DNA from: Formosa agariphila KMM 3901
GTDB lineage: Bacteria > Bacteroidota > Bacteroidia > Flavobacteriales > Flavobacteriaceae
Assembly (NCBI RefSeq): GCF_000723205.1
Contig: NZ_HG315671.1
Span: forward strand, 322,851 to 386,850
Direction of reading: 5' to 3'
DNA length: 64,000 bases
A program made the position numbers and the translations under genes. The notes beneath the pieces are model-generated. The model was not told the DNA's origin and did no database searches. It saw nothing but the letters and a program-made list of their open reading frames with translations. Shown one piece after another: positions 35,389 through 44,325 of the stretch; position 1 is the stretch's first letter; every line of letters begins with the position of its first letter.

Positions 35389-37671
35389 TTGGTAAAACTT
35401 AAATTAAGATATAAAAAAGCATTGAAAAAAAAGATTCAAAATAAAAAAAGACGTTGGTTAAAGATTGTTCTGAAATTAGTGATTTTAGGTGTAATTCTGG
35501 TATTTGGTTTTGTGGGGAGTATTTATTTCGGGTTATGGGGTAAGGTTCCTTCTCGGACAGATTTAGTTGATTTAAAACAAGCTGAAGCAAGTCTTATTTT
35601 AGATCATAACGAAGAATTACTCGGTAAGTATTTTGTTTTCGATAGAAGTATTGTCAGTTTTAACGACTTGCCAGAATATCTAGTTAATGGATTAGTCGCT
35701 ACAGAAGATGCTCGTTTTTTTGAACATGACGGTATTGATTATAAAAGTTTTTTGAGAGTCTTCTTTAAAAGCGTGTTACTTCAAGACGATTCTTCTGGAG
35801 GAGGTAGTACTATCACTCAGCAATTGGCAAAAAATCTCTTCGGAAGAAAACAGTATTGGATACTTTCTATGCCTATAAATAAAATTAAGGAGATGATAGT
35901 TGCTACGCGTATTGAAGATGTTTACGATAAAAAGGATATTATTACCTTGTATTTAAACACGGTGCCTTTTAGTGAAAATACCTTTGGAATTGAAAGTGCA
36001 GCGCAACGTTTTTTTAATACAACAACTAGCGAACTTACCTTGTCGGAATCGTCTACTTTGGTTGGAACCTTAAAAGCAAATCACAGTTACAACCCAAGAT
36101 TATTTCCAGAACGCAGTCAGTTTCGTCGAGATGTGGTCTTACAGCAAATGCAGAAATACGGATATATTGATGAAGCTGCGCGACTTAAAGTTAGTAACCA
36201 GCCTATAGAAATCGATTATCATAAATTTACTTATAATGAAGGTTTAGCTCCTTATTTTCGAGAAAACGTTCGTAAACAAATGACACATATTTTAGATAGC
36301 ATAAATGATGCTACTGGCAGTACGTACGATTTGTATAAAGATGGTTTGAAAATTACAACGACTTTAGATAATACCATGCAGGAGTATGCAGAACAGGGCA
36401 TGAGTAAGCATATGGAACGTTTACAAAACCAGTTCGAGAAAGGATATGGTAGCAATGCACCTTGGATTAAAGATGAGGTTATGATTACCGAATTAACTAA
36501 GAAACTACCTGAATATAAACGTTTGCAAAAAACTAAGTTATCAGACTCTCAAATCATGGATTCTTTACGTAAAAAGAGTAAGAAGCCATTATTTACTTAT
36601 CAAGGAGACACTATTGTTTCTGTATCGACTATAGATAGTTTGAAGCACTATTTAAAATTTCTAAATGCTGGATTTGTTGCATTGGAGCCTAAAACGGGTG
36701 CTATAAGAGCATATGTTGGAGGTGTAAATTTCGAGTATTTTAAATATGATCATGTATCTATGGGAAAACGACAAGTGGGGTCTACATTTAAACCTTTTGT
36801 ATATACGGCAGCATTAGAATCAGGAATGGATCCATGTACTTACATTTCGGTTAAAGAAGTTACCTATACTAACGAAGACGATTGGACACCATCTAATGCC
36901 TCTGGAGATGAGGTTGATCCATACATGAATTATTCATTAGAAAAAGCATTGAGCCAATCTGTAAATACTATTGCTGTAAAAGTGCTAGATCAAGTAGGAA
37001 TTCCAAATGTAGTTAATCAAGCAAGAAAAATGGGGGTTACTTCAGATTTACCAGATGTTCCCTCGTTAGCATTAGGTACAGCAGAATTATCTTTAATGGA
37101 GTTAACCGCTGCTTATACCAGTTATGTGAACGAAAGTGTACCGTCTAAACCTTATTTTATCGAAAAAATAGAAGATAAATCTGGTAAGATTTTGTACGAG
37201 TACAAGGCTTCTAAACCTATGCAGCCTGCATTTAGTGATAACACCAGGCAGACTATGATTGAGTTTATGAAAGCAACGGTTGACGAAGGTACGGCAAAAC
37301 GTATACGTTCAACGTATGGTATATCGAACAACATGGCTGGAAAAACAGGAACAACACAAGATAATAGAGATGGTTGGTTTATGGGGATTACTCCAGATTT
37401 AGTAATGGGCTCTTGGGTTGGGAACGACGATCATCGAATAGGGTTTAGTAATACGTCTATTGGTCAAGGTGCTAATTCAGCCTTGCCAATTGTTGCTAAT
37501 TTTATTTCAGCATTAAACAAAAACAGTGATTTTAATAGTATTACACATGCGAAATTTGAAACACCTTCTGCCATTGTTTTAGAAGCTTTAGATTGTAATC
37601 CAGATAAACGAGACGGATTTTTTAAACGTCTTTTTGGGAAGAAGAAGAAAGAGAAAGCATTTGGAGAATAG
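35389..37671 (+). CDS. Class A penicillin-binding protein (PBP1A-like)
   Basis: A 760-residue bifunctional peptidoglycan synthase. After a very basic N-terminus and one membrane helix (about 27-50), the GT51 glycosyltransferase domain has catalytic E106 in ATEDARFFEHDG and 'GGGSTITQQLAKNLF'. The transpeptidase domain has S465-TFK468 (SxxK), SVN at 524-526 and KTG at 652-654. The start is uncertain: TTG at 35389 is used here, and TTG at 35422 is also possible. It polymerises glycan strands and cross-links stem peptides at the inner-membrane surface. Confidence 0.95.
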   Translation: MVKLKLRYKKALKKKIQNKKRRWLKIVLKLVILGVILVFGFVGSIYFGLWGKVPSRTDLVDLKQAEASLILDHNEELLGKYFVFDRSIVSFNDLPEYLVNGLVATEDARFFEHDGIDYKSFLRVFFKSVLLQDDSSGGGSTITQQLAKNLFGRKQYWILSMPINKIKEMIVATRIEDVYDKKDIITLYLNTVPFSENTFGIESAAQRFFNTTTSELTLSESSTLVGTLKANHSYNPRLFPERSQFRRDVVLQQMQKYGYIDEAARLKVSNQPIEIDYHKFTYNEGLAPYFRENVRKQMTHILDSINDATGSTYDLYKDGLKITTTLDNTMQEYAEQGMSKHMERLQNQFEKGYGSNAPWIKDEVMITELTKKLPEYKRLQKTKLSDSQIMDSLRKKSKKPLFTYQGDTIVSVSTIDSLKHYLKFLNAGFVALEPKTGAIRAYVGGVNFEYFKYDHVSMGKRQVGSTFKPFVYTAALESGMDPCTYISVKEVTYTNEDDWTPSNASGDEVDPYMNYSLEKALSQSVNTIAVKVLDQVGIPNVVNQARKMGVTSDLPDVPSLALGTAELSLMELTAAYTSYVNESVPSKPYFIEKIEDKSGKILYEYKASKPMQPAFSDNTRQTMIEFMKATVDEGTAKRIRSTYGISNNMAGKTGTTQDNRDGWFMGITPDLVMGSWVGNDDHRIGFSNTSIGQGANSALPIVANFISALNKNSDFNSITHAKFETPSAIVLEALDCNPDKRDGFFKRLFGKKKKEKAFGE

Positions 37672-37732
37672 AGTAATGTACACTCGAAAAATTATTGGTT
37701 ATTTGTAAGATACTTTTATAAGTTAAGAAATT

Positions 37733-38725
37733 ATGTACGAAGCAAACGAGAATAGATATAACAACATGTCTTACAGAAGATGTGGAAAAAGTGGCATGGT
37801 GCTACCTCCAATTTCATTGGGGTTATGGCATAATTTCGGCGATGTAGATGTTTTAGAAAACGGTAAACAAATGTTACATACCGCTTTCGATAATGGAATT
37901 ACACATTTCGATTTAGCTAATAATTACGGTCCGCCTCCTGGAAGTGCAGAACGCAATTTTGGAAAAATTTTAAAAGATAGTTTTTTACCGTATCGAGACG
38001 AATTAATAATCTCGACAAAAGCAGGTTATAAAATGTGGCCTGGTCCTTATGGCGATTGGGGGTCTAAAAAATATTTGGTGTCTAGTTTAGATCAAAGTCT
38101 AAAACGTATGGGTTTAGAGTATGTAGATGTGTTTTATCATCATCGTCCAGACCCTAATACACCTTTAGAAGAAACAATGTCTACTTTAGATTTACTTGTT
38201 AAACAAGGAAAGGCTTTATATGTTGGGCTTTCTAATTACGGCGCCGAAGAGACTATTAAAGCATCTAAAATTTTAAATGAATTAGGGACACCATGTTTAA
38301 TACATCAACCACGTTATAGTATGTTCGATCGCTGGGTCGAAAATGGTCTGCTAGATGTTTTAGGTAACGAAGGTATAGGTGCCATTGCATTTTCACCATT
38401 AGCTCAAGGCGTGTTAACTTCAAAATATATTAAAGGGATTCCAGAAGATTCTAGAGCAGCAAAATCTACAGGATTTCTTCAAAAAGAATCGGTAACCGAA
38501 GTCGTGATATCAAAAGTGAAAAAATTAGATGCTATTGCCCAGGAACGTAATCAGAGTTTAGCACAAATGGCTGTGGCGTGGCTGTTAAAAGACGACAGAA
38601 TAACCTCTGTTTTAGTTGGTGTGAGTAGTGAAAAACAATTATTAGATAATTTAGGTGCTTTAAATAATTTAGAGTTTTCAGCTTCAGAATTAGAAAAAAT
38701 TGAAATTATTTTAAAAGATCAATAG
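37733..38725 (+). CDS. Aldo/keto reductase (YghZ / glyceraldehyde-3-phosphate reductase-like)
   Basis: A 330-residue TIM-barrel NADPH-dependent oxidoreductase. Catalytic elements are D59-like 'FDLANNYGPPPGSAE' (Asp and Tyr), 'ISTKAGYKMWPGPYGDWGS' (Lys) and 'VFYHHRPDPNTP' (His). NADP contacts are 'AFSPLAQGVLT' and the C-terminal 'SVLVGVSSEKQLLDN'. The GPYGDWGS stretch is characteristic of the YghZ / L-glyceraldehyde 3-phosphate reductase subgroup, and of the related Kv-beta proteins. The true substrate is unknown. A GNAT gene follows 10 nt downstream. Confidence 0.92.
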   Translation: MYEANENRYNNMSYRRCGKSGMVLPPISLGLWHNFGDVDVLENGKQMLHTAFDNGITHFDLANNYGPPPGSAERNFGKILKDSFLPYRDELIISTKAGYKMWPGPYGDWGSKKYLVSSLDQSLKRMGLEYVDVFYHHRPDPNTPLEETMSTLDLLVKQGKALYVGLSNYGAEETIKASKILNELGTPCLIHQPRYSMFDRWVENGLLDVLGNEGIGAIAFSPLAQGVLTSKYIKGIPEDSRAAKSTGFLQKESVTEVVISKVKKLDAIAQERNQSLAQMAVAWLLKDDRITSVLVGVSSEKQLLDNLGALNNLEFSASELEKIEIILKDQ

Positions 38726-38735
38726 CCAAAAAGAG

Positions 38736-39188
38736 ATGTTAAGCTTAGTAAGAACAGATGCTAATAATAAAGATTTTGAAGCATTGGTGAAACATTTAGA
38801 TTCCGAGTTAGCAGAACGCGACGGCGAAGAACATGCATTTTATAATCAGTTTAATAAAGTGACTGAAATTAAATATGTTGTTGTTGCTTATCAAGGAGAC
38901 TTAGCGATTAGTTGTGGTGCAATCAAGGCGTATGATGATACGACTATGGAAATTAAACGCATGTATACTTCTGAAGCTTTTCGCGGAAAAGGAATAGCCT
39001 CTAAAGTACTTGCCGAATTAGAACAGTGGACATCAGAATTATCGTTTAAAAAGTGTATGCTAGAAACAGGATTGAAACAACCTGAAGCTATAAAGCTTTA
39101 CAAAAAAAATGGATATAACGTAATCCCTAATTATGGACAATATGCCGAAGTTGAAAATAGTGTATGTTTCCAGAAAATACTGAAGTAA
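38736..39188 (+). CDS. GNAT-family N-acetyltransferase
   Basis: A 150-residue acetyl-CoA-dependent acyltransferase. The acetyl-CoA-binding motif A is 'MEIKRMYTSEAFRGKGIASKVLAELEQW' in two parts (R..GKGIA is the pyrophosphate loop). The C-terminal 'LETGLKQPEAIKLYKKNGY' is typical of GNAT motif B. The acceptor substrate cannot be predicted. It follows the aldo/keto reductase by 10 nt. Confidence 0.92.
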   Translation: MLSLVRTDANNKDFEALVKHLDSELAERDGEEHAFYNQFNKVTEIKYVVVAYQGDLAISCGAIKAYDDTTMEIKRMYTSEAFRGKGIASKVLAELEQWTSELSFKKCMLETGLKQPEAIKLYKKNGYNVIPNYGQYAEVENSVCFQKILK

Positions 39189-39336
39189 AGTTTAATGTTT
39201 TTATTCTGAAGTAAATCAATTTTAATTCATTGTCTTTTAAACAGTTTTGTTATTAAAACGTAATTTTCTTTTGAATATATTTTAATTCTTGATAAAATAT
39301 CTAAATTTGATTTTATAACCAGAAAAGGTATTAATT

Positions 39337-39729
39337 ATGAAAAAACCATTAAATTATTTATGTTTTATTGTCTTTGCATTTGTGTCTTTAACGATACAGG
39401 CGCAAGATATTAAATTACCATCGCCAGATTTTTCAACAGATTTAGTTTCAGCCTTAAAACCAGGTAAAGATTTAGGATTGTCTAGTGGCGTAAGTTCTGC
39501 TGTAGAAAAAGAGAACAAAAGTTTCGCAAGCGATATTGTTGGCATTATGGGTGGATCGGATGATGATGCAACTAAAAAATTAAAAATAAACGACAGAAAG
39601 AAGCAGCGTGATGGTGTTTTAGGAAAGGCGTTTGGATCTGATACTGCATTACAATCATATAGAAAAGATGTAAAAAAACAAATTGCACCTTTTAAGAGAA
39701 AGTATAAAATGGCAACCTTAATTTTTTAA
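39337..39729 (+). CDS. Small secreted protein of unknown function
   Basis: 130 residues with a signal peptide (about 1-22, TIQA before Q). The mature part has a Ser/Asp-rich section ('LPSPDFSTDLVSALKPGKDLGLSSGVSSAVEK' in pieces), a Gly/Asp turn (GGSDDDATKKL) and a basic C-terminal half. I do not recognise a family. A TAnnTTTG element (TAAATTTG, 39302-39309) lies about 30 nt upstream, and a terminator follows, so it looks like a real single-gene unit. The role is unknown; it would be periplasmic or extracellular. Confidence 0.7.
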   Translation: MKKPLNYLCFIVFAFVSLTIQAQDIKLPSPDFSTDLVSALKPGKDLGLSSGVSSAVEKENKSFASDIVGIMGGSDDDATKKLKINDRKKQRDGVLGKAFGSDTALQSYRKDVKKQIAPFKRKYKMATLIF

Positions 39730-39740
39730 GGTTACGGCAT

Positions 39741-39775
39741 AAAAAAGCCCTTGTAAATTTTACGAGGCTTTTTTT
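39741..39775. terminator. Terminator between the small secreted protein gene and the repeat lipoprotein gene
   Basis: An A-run, then AAGCC pairing with GGCTT, an imperfect inner stem (GTAAA / TTTAC) and a seven-T tail. It lies between convergent genes. Confidence 0.75.
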
Positions 39776-39794
39776 GTATAAAAAGGAATACTAA

Positions 39795-40196
39795 TTATTT
39801 TCCTTGGATAGCATTATTTGCATCGTTAGCTGTTTTTTTAACAGCATCTTTAGTTGCATCAGCAGCATCGTCTACAGCTTTTCCAGTTGCATCAACAGCT
39901 TTATCAGTTGCATCAGCAGCATCTTTAGCAGCACCTTCAACAGCATCACCTGCATTATCAATAGCATCACCAGTTGCGTCAACTGCATCGTTAACAGCGT
40001 CTTTAGTTGCATCAGCAGCATTGTCAATAGCATCTGCAGTATCTTCTACAGCACCATCGATAGCATCTCCAGTTTCTTCAGCAGCATTTTCAATAGCGTC
40101 TCCAGCTTTTTCAGATTGTTCTTTTACGTCTCTACAAGATGTGAATGTTGTTCCTAACGCAAACACAAGTGCAGCGCTTAAAATAACTTTTTTCAT
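39795..40196 (-). CDS. Lipoprotein of nine 11-residue amphipathic repeats (LEA-like)
   Basis: 133 residues. A lipoprotein signal peptide ends at C21 (TTFTSC), and R22-K30 form a short linker. From residue 31 to 129 there are exactly nine 11-residue units with the pattern x-x-D-A-(I/V/A)-x-x-A-x-(D/E/K)-A, for example TGDAIDNAGDA and TKDAVNDAVDA; IQGK closes the protein. Ala, Asp, Thr and Lys dominate, and there are no aromatic residues in the repeats. Eleven-residue amphipathic repeats are the hallmark of group 3 LEA proteins and synuclein-like helices, so membrane-surface or desiccation/cold-protection behaviour is possible. This is inference. Confidence 0.85.
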   Translation of the reverse strand: MKKVILSAALVFALGTTFTSCRDVKEQSEKAGDAIENAAEETGDAIDGAVEDTADAIDNAADATKDAVNDAVDATGDAIDNAGDAVEGAAKDAADATDKAVDATGKAVDDAADATKDAVKKTANDANNAIQGK

Positions 40197-40296
40197 AATT
40201 TTAGTGTTTTGTTAATTTTAAGGTGCCAAGGTACTAACTTCTAGTTAATCTTAAAGTTTAAAATGTTAATTTTTTTAACAAATCAGAAAAAAATCA

Positions 40297-41583
40297 TTAT
40301 TTAGAAGAATTTACACCTAAATATTGAGTAATTAGGCCTATAGCACCTTCATTATCATTAATATAGTAAGCGTTTTTAGCTCCTGTTTTGGTTCTAAATT
40401 CCGAATTATTAATAAGTTTAGTGCTAATTTCGTTTAATTCTGATTGGTTTTTTATCGAAAACATGCCCTGATTTGCTATCATATCTATGGCTTCAGGAAA
40501 TTTATCGTACGTATTTCCAATTAGTATAGGAATACCAAAAACAGCAGGTTCAAGCGTGTTGTGGAGTCCGGTTGTTCCAAGTGCACCACCTACATAAGCA
40601 ATGTCTGCATAATTATAAATTTTGGTTAGAATACCTATGGTGTCAATAATAAATACTTGGGCTTGAGATAGGTCTTTAGACTCTTTTTCAGAAAATAATA
40701 CCGTCTTTGTTTTAATATCTGATTGAAGTTGATTAATCTGGTTTGCCTTAATATTATGTGGCGCAATAATAAATTTTACATCTTTAGGAGCTTCTGTATT
40801 TATGTAATGTACAAGTAGTTTTTCGTCTTCAGGCCAAGTACTTCCTGCAACATAACAGAGCTTATTATTTTTAAATTCAGCAATAAAATCTAAAGTGTTA
40901 TCTATTTTTAATTGATTGCTTACGCGATCGAAACGAGTATCTCCAGAAACTGTAATAGCTTTGTAGCCTATAGTTTCCAGCAATTGTTTCGCATTTTCAT
41001 TTTGAGTAAAAATATGTTCGAAAGCAAATAGTGCCTCCTTCATAAACCCTCCATAAGGCTTAAAGAAAATTTGTTCTTTTCTAAATAATGCTGAAATTAA
41101 AATTGCACGTCCTTGTCGTCGTTTTAATTCATTTAAAACATTTGGCCAGATGTCGTATTTAACAAAAACAGTGAGTTCTGGGTGTACTAAATCTAGTAAA
41201 GTCTTGGCATTGTGTTTCGAGTCTAAAGGCAAGTAAACAACGCAATCTGCAATAGGAGCGTTTTTTCTAATATCGTAACCAGAAGGTGAGAAGAAAGACA
41301 GTATTACTTTATGGTTTGGATAGATTTTTTTGATTTCAGAAAATACTGGCAAACCTTGTTCGTATTCTCCTAAAGACGCACAATGAAACCACAACGTTTT
41401 GTCGGTTGCAGAAATACTCTTTTTTAATTTGTTAAACGTTTCTCGTCGGCCTATAACTCCAGCTTTAATTTTAGGGTTAAAAACACCAATGGCCTGAAGT
41501 AAATATTGCGCAAGGAATATGCCTGTATTGTATAAAATTCTCAAATTAATTTGCTTTGGACAAAAATAGGATTTCTTTGGCAT
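40297..41583 (-). CDS. waaA: 3-deoxy-D-manno-octulosonic acid (Kdo) transferase
   Basis: A 428-residue GT30-family glycosyltransferase that adds Kdo to lipid A precursor at the inner membrane. The N-terminal domain has 'WFHCASLGEYEQGLP' with catalytic E73 and 'LPLDSKHNAKTLLDLVHPEL', and a membrane-associated first helix. The C-terminal GT-B domain contains 'AGSTWPEDEKLL' and 'YVGGALGTTGLHNTLEPAVFGIPILIG'. The ATG at 41583 is used; TTG at 41544 (start of LRILYNTGIF) is equally plausible on family grounds. It implies a Kdo-containing lipopolysaccharide. Confidence 0.95.
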   Translation of the reverse strand: MPKKSYFCPKQINLRILYNTGIFLAQYLLQAIGVFNPKIKAGVIGRRETFNKLKKSISATDKTLWFHCASLGEYEQGLPVFSEIKKIYPNHKVILSFFSPSGYDIRKNAPIADCVVYLPLDSKHNAKTLLDLVHPELTVFVKYDIWPNVLNELKRRQGRAILISALFRKEQIFFKPYGGFMKEALFAFEHIFTQNENAKQLLETIGYKAITVSGDTRFDRVSNQLKIDNTLDFIAEFKNNKLCYVAGSTWPEDEKLLVHYINTEAPKDVKFIIAPHNIKANQINQLQSDIKTKTVLFSEKESKDLSQAQVFIIDTIGILTKIYNYADIAYVGGALGTTGLHNTLEPAVFGIPILIGNTYDKFPEAIDMIANQGMFSIKNQSELNEISTKLINNSEFRTKTGAKNAYYINDNEGAIGLITQYLGVNSSK

Positions 41584-41698
41584 AATTTGATTGGTTAACG
41601 TTCATGATTTTTGTAATTTCGTTAGCTTAATGTTCCAAACGGATTTATTAATTTTATGGTCCATACACGTTGAAGTTGTGGACTTTAATTTCTTTCAT

Positions 41699-42832
41699 AT
41701 GAGAAAAATTCAAATGGTTGACTTAAAAAGTCAATATGCTAGAATAAAGGATGTTGTAAATGAATCTATTCAAGAGGTTTTAGAAACTACAGCATTTGTA
41801 AACGGACCAAAGGTTCACGAGTTTCAAAAAAATTTAGAGCAATATTTAAATGTAAAACATGTTATTCCATGTGCTAATGGTACAGATGCTTTACAAATTG
41901 CGATGATGGGTTTAGGTTTAAAACCTGGCGACGAAGTTATTACTACAGATTTTACGTTTGCTGCAACAGTTGAGGTTATTGCATTATTGCAATTAACTCC
42001 TGTTTTAGTAGATGTTGAACCAGATACTTTTAATATAGATATAGACGCGATTAAAAACGCGATTACTCCAAATACTAAAGCTATTGTGCCTGTGCATTTA
42101 TTTGGACAATGTGCCAATATGGAAGCCATTATGGAGATTGCAAGAGACAATAATTTATTTGTAATTGAAGATAATGCGCAAGCAATAGGTGCAAATTATA
42201 CATATAAAGATGGTACTAAAGTAAAAGCAGGTACTATAGGCGATGTTTCTGCGACATCGTTTTTCCCATCTAAAAACTTAGGTTGTTACGGCGATGGTGG
42301 TGCTATTTTTACAAATAATGATGAATTGGCACATACCATTCGTGGTATTGTAAATCACGGAATGTACGAGCGTTACCATCATGATGTTGTAGGAGTAAAT
42401 TCTCGTTTAGATGCTATTCAAGCCGCTGTTCTAGGTGCTAAATTACCAAATTTAGATGCTTATAATAAAGCGAGAATAGATGCTGCAAATAAATATGATG
42501 CCGCTTTTAAAGACGAAAAACATATTGTTACGCCATTTAGAAGTGGAGCAGAAGATAATCATGTATTCCATCAATATACTTTAAAGGTAACAGGAGTAGA
42601 TCGTGACGCTTTAACTAAATATTTAAACGAAAATGATATTCCTTGTGGTGTGTATTATCCAATTCCGCTACATAATCAAAAAGCGTATTTAGACGAGCGT
42701 TATAACGAATCTGATTTTAAAGTGACCAATCAATTGGTAAAAGAAGTGATTTCTTTACCAATGCATACAGAATTAGACGATGATCAAATAGAATACATAA
42801 CGAGTAAAGTAAAAGCATTTATTAATGGATAA
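41699..42832 (+). CDS. DegT/DnrJ/EryC1/StrS-family PLP aminotransferase
   Basis: A 377-residue fold-type I aminotransferase of sugar-nucleotide pathways. The start at 41699 (MRKIQMVDLKSQY) fits the family; an upstream ATG at 41591 would add 36 unrelated residues. PLP lysine K192 lies in 'SFFPSKNLGCYGDGG', and 'VIEDNAQAIGA' holds the Asp that contacts the ring nitrogen. The enzyme transfers an amino group from glutamate to a keto-sugar nucleotide for surface polysaccharide. galE overlaps its 3' end by 8 nt, so the two genes are translationally coupled. Confidence 0.93.
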   Translation: MRKIQMVDLKSQYARIKDVVNESIQEVLETTAFVNGPKVHEFQKNLEQYLNVKHVIPCANGTDALQIAMMGLGLKPGDEVITTDFTFAATVEVIALLQLTPVLVDVEPDTFNIDIDAIKNAITPNTKAIVPVHLFGQCANMEAIMEIARDNNLFVIEDNAQAIGANYTYKDGTKVKAGTIGDVSATSFFPSKNLGCYGDGGAIFTNNDELAHTIRGIVNHGMYERYHHDVVGVNSRLDAIQAAVLGAKLPNLDAYNKARIDAANKYDAAFKDEKHIVTPFRSGAEDNHVFHQYTLKVTGVDRDALTKYLNENDIPCGVYYPIPLHNQKAYLDERYNESDFKVTNQLVKEVISLPMHTELDDDQIEYITSKVKAFING

Positions 42833-43847
42833 AATATTAGTTACAGGTGGTCTTGGGTTTATAGGTTCACATACCGTAGTAGAACTTCAAAATGAAGGCT
42901 ATGATGTTGTTATTATTGATAACCTTTCAAATTCTTCTCGCGATGTTTTAAAAGGGATTTCTAGTATTTCTGGAAAAGAGCCTATTTTTGAAGAGCTTGA
43001 TTTAAAAGATAAACAAGGGGTTCAAAATTTCTTTAAAAAGCATAGCGATGTAAAAGGTGTTATTCACTTTGCAGCTAGTAAAGCTGTAGGTGAAAGCGTT
43101 GAAAATCCGTTATTGTATTACGAAAACAACATTAATACATTAGTGTATGTGTTACAAGAACTTGATAAATTAAAAGACGCTAACTTTATATTTAGTTCGT
43201 CTTGTACGGTTTATGGCCAAGCAGATGAATTACCAATTACCGAAAATGCACCAGTAAAACCAGCTGAATCTCCTTACGGAAATACAAAACAAATTGGTGA
43301 AGAAATTATAAAAGATAGCTGTAAAGTAATACCTAATTTAAATGCGATTGCCTTACGTTATTTTAATCCGGTAGGCGCACACGAGACGGCTTTAATTGGA
43401 GAATTACCAATTGGAGTGCCTCAAAATTTAGTGCCTTTTATTACACAAACTGCTGTGGGGTTACGTGAACAATTATCTGTGTTTGGAGATGATTATCCTA
43501 CAGAAGACGGAACTTGTATTCGTGATTATATTCACGTTGTAGATTTGGCTAAAGCCCATGTAATTGCCTTAAAGCGATTATTAGAATCGAAAAATAAATT
43601 TAGTTTTGAAGTGTTTAATTTAGGTACAGGAACGGGGAGTTCTGTGTTAGAAGTTATAAATGCTTTTGAACACGTTTCTGGTAAAAAATTAAACTATAAG
43701 ATTGCACCTCGTAGAGAGGGAGATATAATTGCTGCTTATGCCAATACAGAAAAAGCAAATAATGAATTGGGGTGGAAATCTCAATTAACATTAGATGATG
43801 CTATGCGTTCTGCCTGGAAATGGGAGCAAAAAATTAGAAACAAATAA
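42825..43847 (+). CDS. galE: UDP-glucose 4-epimerase
   Basis: A 340-residue extended short-chain dehydrogenase. The NAD-binding glycine motif is TGGLGFIGSH (7-16), the catalytic Y151-x3-K155 lies in SPYGNTK, and S124-S126 provide the catalytic Ser. 'ALRYFNPVGAH' and 'TEDGTCIRDYIHVVDLA' are GalE hallmarks. It interconverts UDP-glucose and UDP-galactose (or the N-acetyl forms) for surface glycans. Its ATG lies within the last codons of the aminotransferase gene. Confidence 0.95.
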   Translation: MDKILVTGGLGFIGSHTVVELQNEGYDVVIIDNLSNSSRDVLKGISSISGKEPIFEELDLKDKQGVQNFFKKHSDVKGVIHFAASKAVGESVENPLLYYENNINTLVYVLQELDKLKDANFIFSSSCTVYGQADELPITENAPVKPAESPYGNTKQIGEEIIKDSCKVIPNLNAIALRYFNPVGAHETALIGELPIGVPQNLVPFITQTAVGLREQLSVFGDDYPTEDGTCIRDYIHVVDLAKAHVIALKRLLESKNKFSFEVFNLGTGTGSSVLEVINAFEHVSGKKLNYKIAPRREGDIIAAYANTEKANNELGWKSQLTLDDAMRSAWKWEQKIRNK

Positions 43848-43874
43848 GTAAATTAATTAGTGTTAATTTAGTAG

Positions 43875-43914
43875 AATCCTTCTTTACAATTATATTGTGA
43901 TGAAGGATTTTTTA
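43875..43914 (+). terminator. Terminator after galE
   Basis: AATCCTTC pairs with GAAGGATT, with an inner ACAAT / ATTGT stem and a T-rich tail; it lies 28 nt after the galE stop. Confidence 0.75.
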
Positions 43915-44038
43915 TTGGTTTAGGGGACATTTATGTTAGTTTATGATTGATTTTCAATGAATTATTTTCAACACATTCGGGAATATGCTAACAAAAATGT
44001 AATTCTATAGTAAAATAGTAGAGTAATGATGGGCAATC

Positions 44039-44069
44039 TTGGTTAGGTGTAATCGATTAATTACCTTTG
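44039..44069 (+). promoter_or_regulatory. Promoter of the small-protein gene at 44092
   Basis: TTG at 44039-44041 and TACCTTTG (TAnnTTTG) at 44062-44069 with a 20-nt spacer. The expected transcription start near 44076 argues that the ATG at 44092, not 44077, is used. Confidence 0.65.
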
Positions 44070-44091
44070 GATTATAATGAAATATGATACA

Positions 44092-44283
44092 ATGAAATTG
44101 ATTACAGTAAAAAGAGAGACGAAGAATGAAGCGAGGTTCACAAAAAAAATGGGAGTCTTACAAACTAAAGTAACTTATATTAAGATGTTGTTTTTAAATA
44201 TACCAGTTAAAACACTTCACAAATACAGAGAAACATACTACGGGAAAATAAAAGATTGCGAGGACTGTGTCCTTCAAGCTTAA
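44092..44283 (+). CDS. Small conserved-looking basic protein, function unknown
   Basis: 63 residues from the ATG at 44092 (68 if the ATG at 44077 is used, which would fall at the predicted transcription start). A basic N-terminal half is followed by 'IPVKTLHKYRETYYGKIKDCEDCVL', here in two pieces around the Y-R-E-T-Y-Y core, with a C-x2-C pair near the end. A promoter upstream and a terminator downstream frame it as its own unit. I have no functional assignment. The two cysteines could bind metal, but only with another partner. Confidence 0.7.
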   Translation: MKLITVKRETKNEARFTKKMGVLQTKVTYIKMLFLNIPVKTLHKYRETYYGKIKDCEDCVLQA

Positions 44284-44290
44284 TCAAAAT

Positions 44291-44325
44291 AAAAAAGACC
44301 TCAAATTTAATTTGAGGCTTTTTTT
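44291..44325. terminator. Bidirectional terminator between the small-protein gene and lspA
   Basis: CCTCAAATT pairs with AATTTGAGG; an A-run lies on the left and seven Ts on the right. It overlaps the last codon of lspA on the minus strand. Confidence 0.85.

Noticed and set aside
39804-40215. Ser/Ile/Cys-rich frames on the plus strand opposite the repeat lipoprotein gene
   Set aside because: The repetitive minus-strand gene creates long opposite frames. The plus-strand products have no start context, and the repeat pattern fits only the lipoprotein frame.
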